Source of the DNA: Sulfotelmatobacter sp963788225
GTDB lineage: Bacteria > Acidobacteriota > Terriglobia > Terriglobales > Acidobacteriaceae
Assembly (NCBI GenBank): GCA_963788225.1
Contig: CAWBGI010000006.1
Coordinates: forward strand, 186,001 to 250,000
Length of the DNA: 64,000 bases
Direction: 5' to 3'
Part shown: positions 42,716-50,877 of the stretch, piece after piece
Numbering within the stretch: the first letter of the stretch is position 1
Layout of the letters: every line of letters starts with the position of its first letter
Position numbers and translations under genes: made by a program
Notes under the pieces: model-generated
Told to the model about the DNA's origin: nothing
The model's database searches: none
What the model saw: only the letters and a program-made list of their open reading frames with translations

Positions 42716-43102
42716 TGCAGGACTTTCCTTTCTGGAAACGGACGGTGTGCGCCCTCGTTACCATCGAATCCAACCCAAGGACCAGGCATGCGAGAAATTT
42801 CCACGCGCGGCGGGCGTCGCGAGTGTTCCCCTTCTGCCCTCAGATCAGCAAACTTGCAGGTTGAGGTTCGTCACCCCTGAGACCCGAAAGACTTACCGTA
42901 AATGCTGGCCCAAGTCAAGAGCAAAAAAGAAAGAATGGACGCGCGGTTCTCACCCGCTCTCACCGCCAGCCTGAACTTTGTCTCCCTGGGAAAGTTCAAA
43001 CGAAGGCCCGCACGTTGTGGATGAGCGCGCCAAACCGTGCCTAAGACGCAGCAACCGGAAAGCGAGCCGCAAGAGGAGAACGTGGAACTGATGGATTTAA
43101 GT
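42716..43102. other. Upstream region of vgrG, no gene seen
   Basis: This 387-bp gap lies between vgrG and the tRNA-Gln gene, both leftward. It must hold the vgrG promoter; the best match on the minus strand is TTGACT (complement of 42913-42918) with a poor -10. No conserved reading frame, repeat or terminator was identified. Confidence 0.4.
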
Positions 43103-43176
43103 TGGCTGCCCCCCAGGGATTCGAACCCCGATATGCTGATCCAGAGTCAGCTGTCCTGCCGTTGAACGAGGGGGCA
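43103..43176 (-). tRNA. tRNA-Gln (anticodon CTG)
   Basis: Read on the minus strand, a 74-base cloverleaf: acceptor TGCCCCC (43176-43170) pairs with GGGGGCA (43113-43107), discriminator G at 43106 and an encoded CCA at 43105-43103. The anticodon stem GCTGA/TCAGC closes the loop CTCTGGA, giving anticodon CTG (codon CAG, Gln). The T arm CGGGG-TTCGAAT-CCCTG and D arm are regular. Confidence 0.95.
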
Positions 43177-43184
43177 GTGCCTTC

Positions 43185-43213
43185 ATTATCCAACGAGCGC
43201 GAAAGGCGGTCAA
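43185..43213 (-). promoter_or_regulatory. Promoter of tRNA-Gln
   Basis: On the minus strand TTGACC (43213-43208), a 17-base spacer and GATAAT (43190-43185) place the start of transcription near 43178, two bases before the mature 5' end of the tRNA. Confidence 0.7.
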
Positions 43214-43270
43214 ATTTTGGGCGACGCCTCCATTCGCACTCCGGCTTCGCGTTCGCGTTAAACTGTCGTT

Positions 43271-43900
43271 ATGAGCGTTATACCAACTGGAGTTGCTATG
43301 CCGATAGTCTATGAGAATGCTGTCGAGAACTACGCCGAAATTGCGCGTCGCGCCCTGGAACCTGAGCAGTGCGCCCTGGTTGTAGTCGATATTCAGGAAA
43401 AACTGCTGCCGCCGATTTTTCAGAAAGAACAGCTTGTGCGCAATTCGCAACTGCTGATCCGCGCCGCAGCTGTGCTGAATATTCCCGCGGTCATGACCAC
43501 GCAATATTCAAAGGGACTCGGCCCCACCGTGCCCGAAATCGCTTCCCTGCTGCCCGACATCGAGGCCATCGACAAAGATCGCTTCTCCTGTTTCGGCAGC
43601 GACGCCTTTTGCACGCTGCTCAAGCGCGTGCCCGGCAAGATGAACACCCTGCTGCTGTGCGGGATGGAAAGCCACATCTGCGTGGCCCAGACGGCGCTGG
43701 CGGCGCTGCGCGAAGGCTATATCGTGCACGTCGCTTCCGACGCAGTAAGCTCGCGCACGGAATGGAATTGGAAGATCGGCCTGGAAAGAATGCGTGCCGC
43801 CGGCGCGGTGATTTCTTCCACCGAGATGATGATCTACGAATTGATGCGATCGTCTTCCTCGCCGGCGTTCAAGCAGATGCTGCCGCATCTGAAGGGCTAG
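43271..43900 (+). CDS. Isochorismatase-fold cysteine hydrolase
   Basis: 209 residues. The catalytic triad of the family is visible: Asp in VVVDIQEKL, Lys in AIDKDRFSCF and Cys in LLCGMESHICVAQTALAAL. Members hydrolyse nicotinamide, isochorismate or other amides; the substrate cannot be told. ATG 43271 is the first in frame; ATG 43298 (MPIVYENAVENY) would remove nine residues and is also plausible. It stands alone between the tRNA and the AT-rich region. Confidence 0.88.
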   Translation: MSVIPTGVAMPIVYENAVENYAEIARRALEPEQCALVVVDIQEKLLPPIFQKEQLVRNSQLLIRAAAVLNIPAVMTTQYSKGLGPTVPEIASLLPDIEAIDKDRFSCFGSDAFCTLLKRVPGKMNTLLLCGMESHICVAQTALAALREGYIVHVASDAVSSRTEWNWKIGLERMRAAGAVISSTEMMIYELMRSSSSPAFKQMLPHLKG

Positions 43901-44402
43901 GCTACAGGTCTCGAGAAGGGATTCGTAGACATAGTCTAGGCTAAGCCGGGGAGGCGAATTCAATTCGGTATGGCATGCGCGATTTCCGTTGGGCAAGCTT
44001 CCAGGAATAGTGCCTTGCTGCGCTTTAGAGGGCGCTGGCTTCGCGATGGAGCCGGGGGCTGACCCCATTTACCTCGAACATTTCGTGGGTCACTGGGGCC
44101 TTGCTAAATCGATTTAACTGCCGGATGCAAGTTAATGATTACAAGGTACTTACGCTGACACATTTCAACAGCCTGTTGTCCCCGCAACAGCCTGAGGAAC
44201 CAGTTCCTTACGGCTCGTTGCACCAGAAATGGTTCACTGTGCACCCTAGTAGTAGCCAGACGGCGCTGGCGGCGCTGTTAGGACGTTTCGCGCCTTCGGG
44301 CCTTCAAGACGCATACCCGCACCGAGCGCCGGATTTCTCATTGACGGAGCCAGAATTTCCACCGCCGGCGAAAGCCAGCTGGCAGCCTGCGGCGAGCGAG
44401 AA
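43901..44402. other. Gap entering the AT-richer patch, no supported gene
   Basis: This 502-bp stretch falls from high to moderate GC. A 22-base copy of isochorismatase coding sequence occurs at 44256-44277. A 101-residue open frame (44101-44406, plus) has no recognisable features. Short repeats (caacagcctg twice near 44167-44193) and the palindrome aggaaccagttcct are present. It may be the scar of an insertion or a decayed gene. Confidence 0.4.
44256..44277 (+). repeat. 22-base copy of a segment of the isochorismatase gene
   Basis: The bases ccagacggcgctggcggcgc plus tg match 43687-43708 in the hydrolase gene exactly (22 of 22). The surrounding bases differ on both sides. The copies are 569 bases apart in the same orientation. 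Confidence 0.7.
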
Positions 44403-45149
44403 TTAGTGGCGTATCGCAACCCAAGCATTCTTGTCAAGCTTAAAGCGCGGATACAATATTCCGCTCCCATATGTGTCGTTCGCATTAGCGACGTCGGAAG
44501 AGTGGTATACGGACCGACCCTTATTTTTTATTCTGGCGTAAATTATCACATTGAAGCAGTCCGCGCTCCCGTATCCATAGCTCACGCGATTTAGTACGGG
44601 CACCAGTATCTGTCCAGAGATTGCGACCCGTAAAGCTGCGTAGAGAACATAAGCGCCCCATGAGATGAGGGTGGAAATTCCCCAAGCTTCGAGGAAGGGT
44701 AATGCGCCTGGCGTTCTGCCAATATCGGTATACAGATAAACGATCGGAGCTGCACAAAACGATATCATCGAAATCGTGACAAATTTGGCAGTTGCCTGAC
44801 TAAGAATGATCGCTAATAACAACCTGAACGGATTATGCATGTCTTTGCCAAATCCTAACTGGGCGCGCTTAACTGGCAAGACCGTAACCTGTCTAATCAA
44901 TATTGGTACAGATCCATTACAAGCCGGGCAAATAAAATGTGTGTCCCAAAAATGGATCCCCGGAGAGGATGGTTCGGGGACGATCGTCGCCGTTGCGTTT
45001 CTGTACCTGGTGGTGATCGTCGTTTGAGTAAATATCGGATGATCCCTTCTTCGGCGATCCAATATCTCGTACACAGGGACGGTGACTGGCATATTATTCG
45101 TTACTACATTCGTATCACCGGGTTTCACTAAAGGCTTGACGGACGCCAT
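44403..45149 (-). CDS. Orphan membrane protein in an AT-richer patch
   Basis: 248 residues, unrecognised. It has a possible zinc CxxC in FICPACNGSVPILI (about 73-77 for the cysteines) and two to three transmembrane segments (LLLAIILSQATAKFVTISMI, then the region ISTLISWGAYVLYAAL). Base use is clearly more AT-rich than the neighbours, with rarer codons such as ATA and AAT, which suggests recent transfer. ATG 45149 lacks a strong ribosome site. The long frame in low-GC DNA is better evidence for a real gene here than it would be in the GC-rich parts. Confidence 0.55.
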   Translation of the reverse strand: MASVKPLVKPGDTNVVTNNMPVTVPVYEILDRRRRDHPIFTQTTITTRYRNATATIVPEPSSPGIHFWDTHFICPACNGSVPILIRQVTVLPVKRAQLGFGKDMHNPFRLLLAIILSQATAKFVTISMISFCAAPIVYLYTDIGRTPGALPFLEAWGISTLISWGAYVLYAALRVAISGQILVPVLNRVSYGYGSADCFNVIIYARIKNKGRSVYHSSDVANANDTYGSGILYPRFKLDKNAWVAIRH

Positions 45150-45240
45150 AAGTTCGCGTTCCCTGACACATCTAGAGCCAAGGCTCCAAGAACAACATGG
45201 TACTTTGAAACACCGAGCCCCGAAACCCTGGAAGCTGCTC

Positions 45241-46248
45241 TCACGACTTGGCCGGTTCTTCTTGTTTTTTCTTCACCCGCACCACGGTAATCTTCGCAAT
45301 GCCCTCTTCGAACGCAGGCGGCTTCAGTTTGGCCGCCATGCGACGCATCACATCTTCTGGAACGACGCGGTCTCGGCGCTGGTGGCGCTCAAGGCAGACC
45401 TCGAGCGGCACGTCGAAGAAAACGGCGTGCACTTCGTAGCCGTAATCCTTGGCCAGTTTGATCCAGTGTTGGCGTTCCTGCGGCGTGAGGTTGGTGGCGT
45501 CCACATAATTCATGGGACGCTTGGCGATGAGCCGCGCTTTGAGCATGGAACGGAGATTCGAGAAGACGAGATCCTGGAAGCGCTGCTCGCGGACATCGTC
45601 GAAGAGCAGCGACCGCACCATGTCGCTCGACAGCGGGACCACGTTGTGACGCTTGAACCACGAACTCTTGCCCGAGCCCGGCAGTCCGATCGCGAGTACC
45701 ACCACGCCCTTCGGTGCACGTTGCGCAGGCGTGGGCGCTGCTGGAATCTTCGGCGTTGGAGCTACAACTGGAGGACTTGGCGCCGCTTCTAACCCACTCG
45801 CATCAGGAAGTTCCTCTTCGCCCTCTTCAACGGGTATTGCAGGTATCGATCCCTTCACTGCGGCAGGTGCAAAGGCCTGAGCGACGGCCTGCTCGCGCCC
45901 CCGTCCACCGCGCCCGCGCCCGCCGCGACGACGCCGGCCGCGGCCGGTGTTGGACGTGTGTACAGTGGCCGCCTGGCGAGCGGGTGTTTCCCCCGACGGT
46001 TGATCTTCGGAAGACTGATGTTCCGGCGGCTCTTCTGGCAGTTCGGAAGGCGTCTCGCGAACCGCCCGTGGCTCTTGCACACGCGGAGCCGGGGCTTCGG
46101 CTTCAATCTGGCCTGTGTCTGACTCTGAACTGGGCGGCTGTTCCGCCTCAAAATACGCCGGCTGCAAGGGTGGAGGAGCAGGCTGGTCGGAGGGTTCTGC
46201 GGGCTTCTTTTTGCGGCGCTGCAGGCGCTCGCGCATCCATTTACGCAT
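45241..46248 (-). CDS. P-loop kinase-like (AAA_33) protein with long disordered RGG-rich N-terminal part
   Basis: 335 residues. Residues about 178-325 form a polynucleotide-kinase/zeta-toxin-like P-loop domain: Walker A VLAIGLPGSGKSSWF, SSDMVRSLLFDD, MNYVDATNLTPQER and a lid HQRRDRVVPEDVMRRM. The N-terminal ~170 residues are low-complexity, Pro/Glu/Ser-rich, with an Arg-Gly run (GRGRRRRGGRGRGGRGR) that resembles RNA-binding RGG boxes. So an RNA or nucleotide kinase role is likely; the substrate is unknown. It is alone on this strand. Confidence 0.75.
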   Translation of the reverse strand: MRKWMRERLQRRKKKPAEPSDQPAPPPLQPAYFEAEQPPSSESDTGQIEAEAPAPRVQEPRAVRETPSELPEEPPEHQSSEDQPSGETPARQAATVHTSNTGRGRRRRGGRGRGGRGREQAVAQAFAPAAVKGSIPAIPVEEGEEELPDASGLEAAPSPPVVAPTPKIPAAPTPAQRAPKGVVVLAIGLPGSGKSSWFKRHNVVPLSSDMVRSLLFDDVREQRFQDLVFSNLRSMLKARLIAKRPMNYVDATNLTPQERQHWIKLAKDYGYEVHAVFFDVPLEVCLERHQRRDRVVPEDVMRRMAAKLKPPAFEEGIAKITVVRVKKKQEEPAKS

Positions 46249-46379
46249 GTACGGCTTTTAACACAAAGCGAGGGCCGGATCAATCCGCCAGGCTCTCTGA
46301 CGTACCACACGCGATAGCCGTAAATACTCTCGCGTAATCAAAGACCGAGGGTCGACTACAGCGGCTACAATGTGAGCAC

Positions 46380-46742
46380 ATGTCTCAACCAATCCCTCCA
46401 GCCATTCGCGGCCAGAAATACATCTCGCTCACCACGTTCCGCAAGACCGGGAAGAAGGTGGCGACGCCGGTATGGTTTGGCGAAGACGGCGACAAGCTCT
46501 ATGTGATGACGCGCAGCGATATGGGCAAGACGAAGCGCATTCGCAATAACCCGAAGGTGACGGTTGCACCCTGCACAGTCCGTGGCAGAGTGACCGGGGC
46601 CGAATTTCCGGGGTTGGCGCGCATTCTGCCTCCTGAAGAACAGGCCCACGCGCGGCAGACCCTTCACCGGAAGTATTGGATGGCGCGGCTGCCGCTTGTC
46701 TGGTGGAGGACGGACACATACATCGAGCTGACCTTTCCTTAG
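46380..46742 (+). CDS. PPOX-fold (pyridoxamine oxidase-like) F420/flavin-dependent protein
   Basis: 120 residues with the split-barrel pattern of PPOX-class oxidoreductases: YISLTTFRKTGKKVATPVWF, LYVMTRSDMGKTKRIRNNP and VTVAPCTVRG. The Lys/Arg-rich strand pair normally binds a flavin or F420 phosphate. Length matches small members of the class. No cofactor gene lies nearby, so substrate and cofactor are open. Confidence 0.82.
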   Translation: MSQPIPPAIRGQKYISLTTFRKTGKKVATPVWFGEDGDKLYVMTRSDMGKTKRIRNNPKVTVAPCTVRGRVTGAEFPGLARILPPEEQAHARQTLHRKYWMARLPLVWWRTDTYIELTFP

Positions 46743-46906
46743 CACAGGGTTAAGGACAGGACAAAGAGAGTCCCGCGATGGGAAGGGCGAGCCTTCCGTA
46801 ATCGACCTGGCATCATTTACGCCGCTTCCCTGTCCTGCTAACATCATCTGTCTGTATATCGGCTCAGGACGTTTTCTGATGTCGCATTCATAAGGACGGA
46901 GAAATT

Positions 46907-47917
46907 ATGGCAATCAAAGTTGGCATCAACGGTTTTGGACGCATCGGCCGCAACGTGCTGCGGACCTCGCTTAACGATCCCAACCTGGAATTCGTGGCGG
47001 TCAACGACCTCACCGATCCCAAGACACTGGCGCACCTTCTGAAATACGATTCCATTCTCGGCAACCTGCCAAACAAGATCAGCGCGACCGCCGACGGCAT
47101 TCAAATCGATAACAAGACCATTAAGGTATTCAAGGAAAGAGATCCGGGGGCGCTGCCGTGGGATTCGGTAGGCGCACAGGTGGTGATTGAATCGACCGGG
47201 CACTTTACCGACGCGAATGACGCCAAGAAGCACATGCGCGGCTCGGTGAAGAAGGTGATCATTTCCGCTCCCGCGAAGAATGAAGACATCACGCTCGTGC
47301 TCGGCGTGAACCAGGACAAGTATGATGGCGCCAAGCATCACATCATTTCCAACGCGTCCTGCACCACGAACTGTCTGGCGCCGATCGCCAAGGTGATCAA
47401 TGACGCTTTCAAGATCGTCAGCGGTACCATGACCACGATTCATTCTTATACCAACGATCAGGTGATCCTCGACTTTCCGCACAAAGACCTGCGCCGGGCG
47501 CGGGCCGCAGCGATCAACATGATTCCTACATCCACCGGCGCGGCGAAAGCTCTCAAGCTGGTGATCCCTGATCTCGCGGGAAAACTGGACGGGTTCGCCA
47601 TGCGCGTGCCTACGCCGAATGTCTCCGTCGTCGACCTGGTAGCGTGGGTGGAAAAGAAGACTACAAAAGAAGAAGTAAACGCTGCCCTGAAAAAAGCATC
47701 AGAAAGCGGGCCGCTCAAGGGCTATCTGGGCTTCGAAGAGAATGAGTTGGTGTCGTCAGATTTCAAGGGCGATGCGCGCTCTTCCATCGTCGACGCTCCG
47801 ATGACGCTGGTCGTGGGCGGCAATTGCGTCAAGGTGATTTCCTGGTATGACAATGAGTGGGGATACTCCTGCCGAGTGCGGGATCTGATTCACTATATCG
47901 CCGGTAAGGGTTTGTAG
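46907..47917 (+). CDS. gap: Glyceraldehyde-3-phosphate dehydrogenase, type I
   Basis: 336 residues. The NAD loop VGINGFGRIGRNVLR and the active-site SNASCTTNCLAP (Cys about 154) are intact, as is the His in TTIHSYTNDQ. It oxidises glyceraldehyde-3-phosphate in glycolysis. Ribosome site aaggacggag before ATG. It leads the gap-pgk-macro-tpiA series and is separated from pgk by a cloverleaf-like repeat, so transcript levels may differ across that border. Confidence 0.97.
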   Translation: MAIKVGINGFGRIGRNVLRTSLNDPNLEFVAVNDLTDPKTLAHLLKYDSILGNLPNKISATADGIQIDNKTIKVFKERDPGALPWDSVGAQVVIESTGHFTDANDAKKHMRGSVKKVIISAPAKNEDITLVLGVNQDKYDGAKHHIISNASCTTNCLAPIAKVINDAFKIVSGTMTTIHSYTNDQVILDFPHKDLRRARAAAINMIPTSTGAAKALKLVIPDLAGKLDGFAMRVPTPNVSVVDLVAWVEKKTTKEEVNAALKKASESGPLKGYLGFEENELVSSDFKGDARSSIVDAPMTLVVGGNCVKVISWYDNEWGYSCRVRDLIHYIAGKGL

Positions 47918-47920
47918 TTT

Positions 47921-48002
47921 CAGTAGCGCCGGCGTCTCGCCGGCTTTCGGCAGCGCGGGCCGGACGCCCGCGCGACAGCCGCCGGGGACGGCGGCGCTAC
48001 TG
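47921..48002. repeat. 82-bp cloverleaf-like palindromic element (REP-type)
   Basis: An outer 10-bp perfect stem joins cagtagcgcc (47921-47930) to ggcgctactg (47993-48002). Inside lie three hairpins: gccggcg/cgccggc (47928-47944, shares bases with the outer stem), gcgcgggc/gcccgcgc (47953-47973) and gccgcc/ggcggc (47978-47995). It fills most of the gap between gap and pgk. The layout is that of a mobile or REP-like intergenic element and could stabilise the upstream mRNA. Confidence 0.8.
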
Positions 48003-48038
48003 TGAATCGCCTCTACTACTTTAAGGACGAACCAGCCA

Positions 48039-49250
48039 ATGTCCAAGTTATCGATCCGTGATTTGCCTCTCAACGGCAACCGTATCTTCATGCGCGTCGA
48101 CTTCAACGTTCCACTGGAAGACGGCCGCGTGATCGACGACACGCGCATCCGCGAAACCCTGCCGTCCATCGAATACGCCCTGCGGCACGGAGCGCGACTA
48201 ATTCTGGCCTCACACCTGGGGAGACCAAAAGGCAAACCGAACCCCAAGATGAGTCTGAAGCCCGTGGCCGAGCGGCTGCGCATGGTGCTCGACAAAGAGT
48301 TGGCGCGCGGCGAGAACGTGGGCTTCTGCCCCGACTGCGTGGGTCCCGAGGCCGAAGAAGTTGCCACGCAACTGGAAAAAGGCCAGACCCTGCTTCTGGA
48401 GAATCTGCGCTTTCACCCTGAGGAAGAAGCGAACGACGAGAAGTTCGCCAAGCAACTGGGAACCCTGGCGGAGTACTACGTGAACGATGCGTTCGGCACG
48501 GCGCATCGGGCGCACGCCTCCACGGTTGGCATTACCAAGTTTGTCGCGAAATCGGCAGCCGGCCTGCTCATGGAAAAAGAGTTGAAGTATCTGGGCAAGG
48601 CGCTGGAGCATCCTGAACCGCCATTTGTCGCGATCCTCGGTGGCGCCAAGGTGAGCGATAAGATCGGTGTAATTCGGAATCTTCTGACCAAGGTCGATTC
48701 GCTAATCATCGGCGGCGGCATGGCTTACACCTTCCTGAAGGCGCAGGGACAGGAGATCGGCAAGTCGCTGCTCGAAGCCGACAAGATTGACCTGGCTCGG
48801 CAACTGTTGGAAGAAGCGAAGCAGCGGGACGTAAAGTTCCTGCTGCCCATCGATCACGTGGTGGCGATGAAGCCAGAGGCGAATGCGGTGGTGCAGCGCG
48901 TCGGCGAAGGCCAGCCCATCCCGCCGGATCGGATGGCGCTCGACATTGGGCCGAAGACGATCGAACTGTTCTCCGAGGAGATCTCGCGTGCCCGCACCAT
49001 CGTGTGGAACGGGCCGATGGGAGTGTTTGAGGTTCCCGGATTCTCGCGTGGAACTTTCAAGATCGCCCATGCCGTTGCGGAAAATGTAGGCGCGATTTCG
49101 ATTGTGGGCGGCGGCGACACGGTTTCTGCAGTGCACGGCGCTGAGGTTGCCGACAAGATCACGCACATTTCCACCGGCGGCGGCGCGTCGCTGGAATTTC
49201 TGGAAGGAAAGAAGCTGCCCGGAGTGGAAGCGCTGACGGACAAAAAGTGA
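48039..49250 (+). CDS. pgk: Phosphoglycerate kinase
   Basis: 403 residues. The substrate-binding start RVDFNVPLEDGRVIDDTRIR and LASHLGRPKG, the hinge region and the nucleotide loop SIVGGGDTVSAV are all present. It makes ATP from 1,3-bisphosphoglycerate. Normal length. It ends 4 bases before the macro-domain gene, so the two are probably co-transcribed. Confidence 0.97.
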   Translation: MSKLSIRDLPLNGNRIFMRVDFNVPLEDGRVIDDTRIRETLPSIEYALRHGARLILASHLGRPKGKPNPKMSLKPVAERLRMVLDKELARGENVGFCPDCVGPEAEEVATQLEKGQTLLLENLRFHPEEEANDEKFAKQLGTLAEYYVNDAFGTAHRAHASTVGITKFVAKSAAGLLMEKELKYLGKALEHPEPPFVAILGGAKVSDKIGVIRNLLTKVDSLIIGGGMAYTFLKAQGQEIGKSLLEADKIDLARQLLEEAKQRDVKFLLPIDHVVAMKPEANAVVQRVGEGQPIPPDRMALDIGPKTIELFSEEISRARTIVWNGPMGVFEVPGFSRGTFKIAHAVAENVGAISIVGGGDTVSAVHGAEVADKITHISTGGGASLEFLEGKKLPGVEALTDKK

Positions 49251-49254
49251 GCCG

Positions 49255-49890
49255 GTGGAGACAAGCGTGCCCGACTTCGCACTTCGCATCCTGCTGGACC
49301 ACGGCGGGGTTGGAGGAAGAAAGACGATCGAGTTCCACGGTCCGGGCAGCATTACCGGCGAAACCACCGATGCAATCGTGAATGCAGCCAACTCATCTCT
49401 TCTGGGCGGAGGCGGAGTGGATGGCGCCATTCATCGCGCCGGCGGGCCCGTCATACTCGCCGAATGCCGGCAGATTGTGAGCAAGATTGGAAGCCTGCCC
49501 GCGGGAGAGGCAGTCATCACCACCGGGGGAAACCTCCCCGCGAAACACGTGATCCACACTGTGGGCCCAATCTATCGCGGCGGAGAACACGGAGAAGCGG
49601 AGAAGCTGGCGAGCTGTCATCGCGAATCCATTCGCCTCGCGGATGAGCACGCTCTCAAATCCGTATCCTTTCCTGCGATTTCGACCGGGGCATACGGCTA
49701 TCCCGTTTCAGAAGCGGCGGCGGTCGCGATTGCCTCCACGGTTGAAGCTTTGGCCTCGGCTCATCACGTCAGTAAAGTGCGATTTGTTCTTTTTGACGCC
49801 ACCACTTTGAGAGCGTACACGCGCGCCGCCGAGAAGCTGGGGAACTCAGACTCCGCTTCGTCTTACAGAATCGAGAAGGGACCCTCATGA
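49255..49890 (+). CDS. Macro-domain (ADP-ribose processing) protein
   Basis: 211 residues. The macro signature DAIVNAANSSLLGGGGVDGA, then IHRAGGP, the loop ISTGAYGYP and the strand VRFVLFD are those of the O-acetyl-ADP-ribose deacetylase/ADP-ribosyl hydrolase (YmdB/MacroD) group, and the catalytic Asn/Asp positions are kept. The N-terminal ~25 residues and a 20-residue tail are additional. GTG 49255 is used; its stop overlaps tpiA as ATGA, so it is translationally coupled into a glycolytic operon, which is an unexpected place for ADP-ribose chemistry. Confidence 0.9.
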   Translation: METSVPDFALRILLDHGGVGGRKTIEFHGPGSITGETTDAIVNAANSSLLGGGGVDGAIHRAGGPVILAECRQIVSKIGSLPAGEAVITTGGNLPAKHVIHTVGPIYRGGEHGEAEKLASCHRESIRLADEHALKSVSFPAISTGAYGYPVSEAAAVAIASTVEALASAHHVSKVRFVLFDATTLRAYTRAAEKLGNSDSASSYRIEKGPS

Positions 49891-50636
49891 GACAAAAGCT
49901 GATTGCCGGCAATTGGAAGATGCACAAAACCCCGGACGAAACTCGCGACTTCTTCCGCGAGTTTCTGCCTTTGGTCGCCGGTCACAGCCGCGACGAGATT
50001 GTGGTTTGCCCGCCCTACACCAGCGCGGCGGCTGCGATTGAAGCTGCGCAAGCTTCCAATGTGGCGATCGGGGTGCAGAACGTGCACTGGAAGGCAGATG
50101 GCGCCTATACCGGGGAGATTTCGGCTCCGATGCTGCTGTGCCTGGGTGTGACGCATGTGATCGTCGGGCACTCGGAGCGGCGGCAATACTTCGGCGAAAC
50201 CGATGACACCGTGAACCTGCGTCTGAAGACCGCCCTGGAAGCCGGTCTCACAGCGATCTGCTGCGTGGGCGAGGTGCTCGAAGAACGCGAGGCCGGGCTC
50301 ACCGACGACGTGCTGCGGCGGCAGTGTGTGCGGGCTTTCCATGCCATCTCGGCCAAGAAAGCGGCGAAGATGGTCATGGCTTACGAGCCGGTCTGGGCGA
50401 TTGGTACGGGCAAGACGGCTACTCCGGAAATGGCGGCCGAGGCCCATGCCGTGATCCGGCGGGAGGCTGCGGAAGTGTTTGGTGAAGAGTTCGCGGCGAA
50501 GCTGCGCATTCTCTACGGAGGATCGGTGAAGCCGGAGAATGCCTCGTCTCTGATGGCCCAGGAGGAAATCGACGGCGCGCTGGTGGGCGGGGCTTCGCTC
50601 GATCCGAAATCGTTTGCGGCGATTGTGAAGTACTAG
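49887..50636 (+). CDS. tpiA: Triosephosphate isomerase
   Basis: 249 residues. RQKLIAGNWKMHK (Asn/Lys of the active site), VIVGHSERRQYFGE (His) and VMAYEPVWAIGTGKTATPE (Glu, mobile loop 6) are intact, as is LYGGSVKPEN. It interconverts the triose phosphates. It overlaps the macro-domain gene by 4 bases and ends the glycolytic run. Confidence 0.97.
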   Translation: MRQKLIAGNWKMHKTPDETRDFFREFLPLVAGHSRDEIVVCPPYTSAAAAIEAAQASNVAIGVQNVHWKADGAYTGEISAPMLLCLGVTHVIVGHSERRQYFGETDDTVNLRLKTALEAGLTAICCVGEVLEEREAGLTDDVLRRQCVRAFHAISAKKAAKMVMAYEPVWAIGTGKTATPEMAAEAHAVIRREAAEVFGEEFAAKLRILYGGSVKPENASSLMAQEEIDGALVGGASLDPKSFAAIVKY

Positions 50637-50715
50637 AGCCTGCGGGTGCGCCAATACCAGTAATTTGGCCTCTCAAAGTCTTTCGCAAGCTGAACACAAA
50701 TTAACATTGTCGGCC

Positions 50716-50744
50716 TTGACAGCGGAAAACCGCCGCACTATAGT
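50716..50744 (+). promoter_or_regulatory. Strong sigma70-type promoter with a palindromic spacer
   Basis: TTGACA (50716-50721), a 17-base spacer and TATAGT (50739-50744) lie 134 bases before the first GloVer-repeat gene. The spacer holds the palindrome gcggaaaaccgc (50722-50733), a possible operator. The spacing and both boxes are near ideal. Confidence 0.75.
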
Positions 50745-50877
50745 TCTCGCTCCTCCCCAAGTGAGATCGGTTCTCACATCCCCCGAATATTTGAGTGCCG
50801 CGTTTCGCGTGTCTTAAGAACCCAGGTCTCGGATTTAAACAAACGCCCCGTCGCGTCGTAACGAAGGAGGATTTCCC

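Noticed and set aside
42890..42918. TTGACT with a 17-base spacer as vgrG promoter
   Set aside because: The -10 (TAAGTC) is poor and other T6SS spike genes may use other sigma factors; left as a comment only.
44101..44406. A 101-codon open frame on the plus strand
   Set aside because: No ribosome site, no domain, includes the copied 22-base segment, and its composition changes part-way; it is more likely scar DNA.
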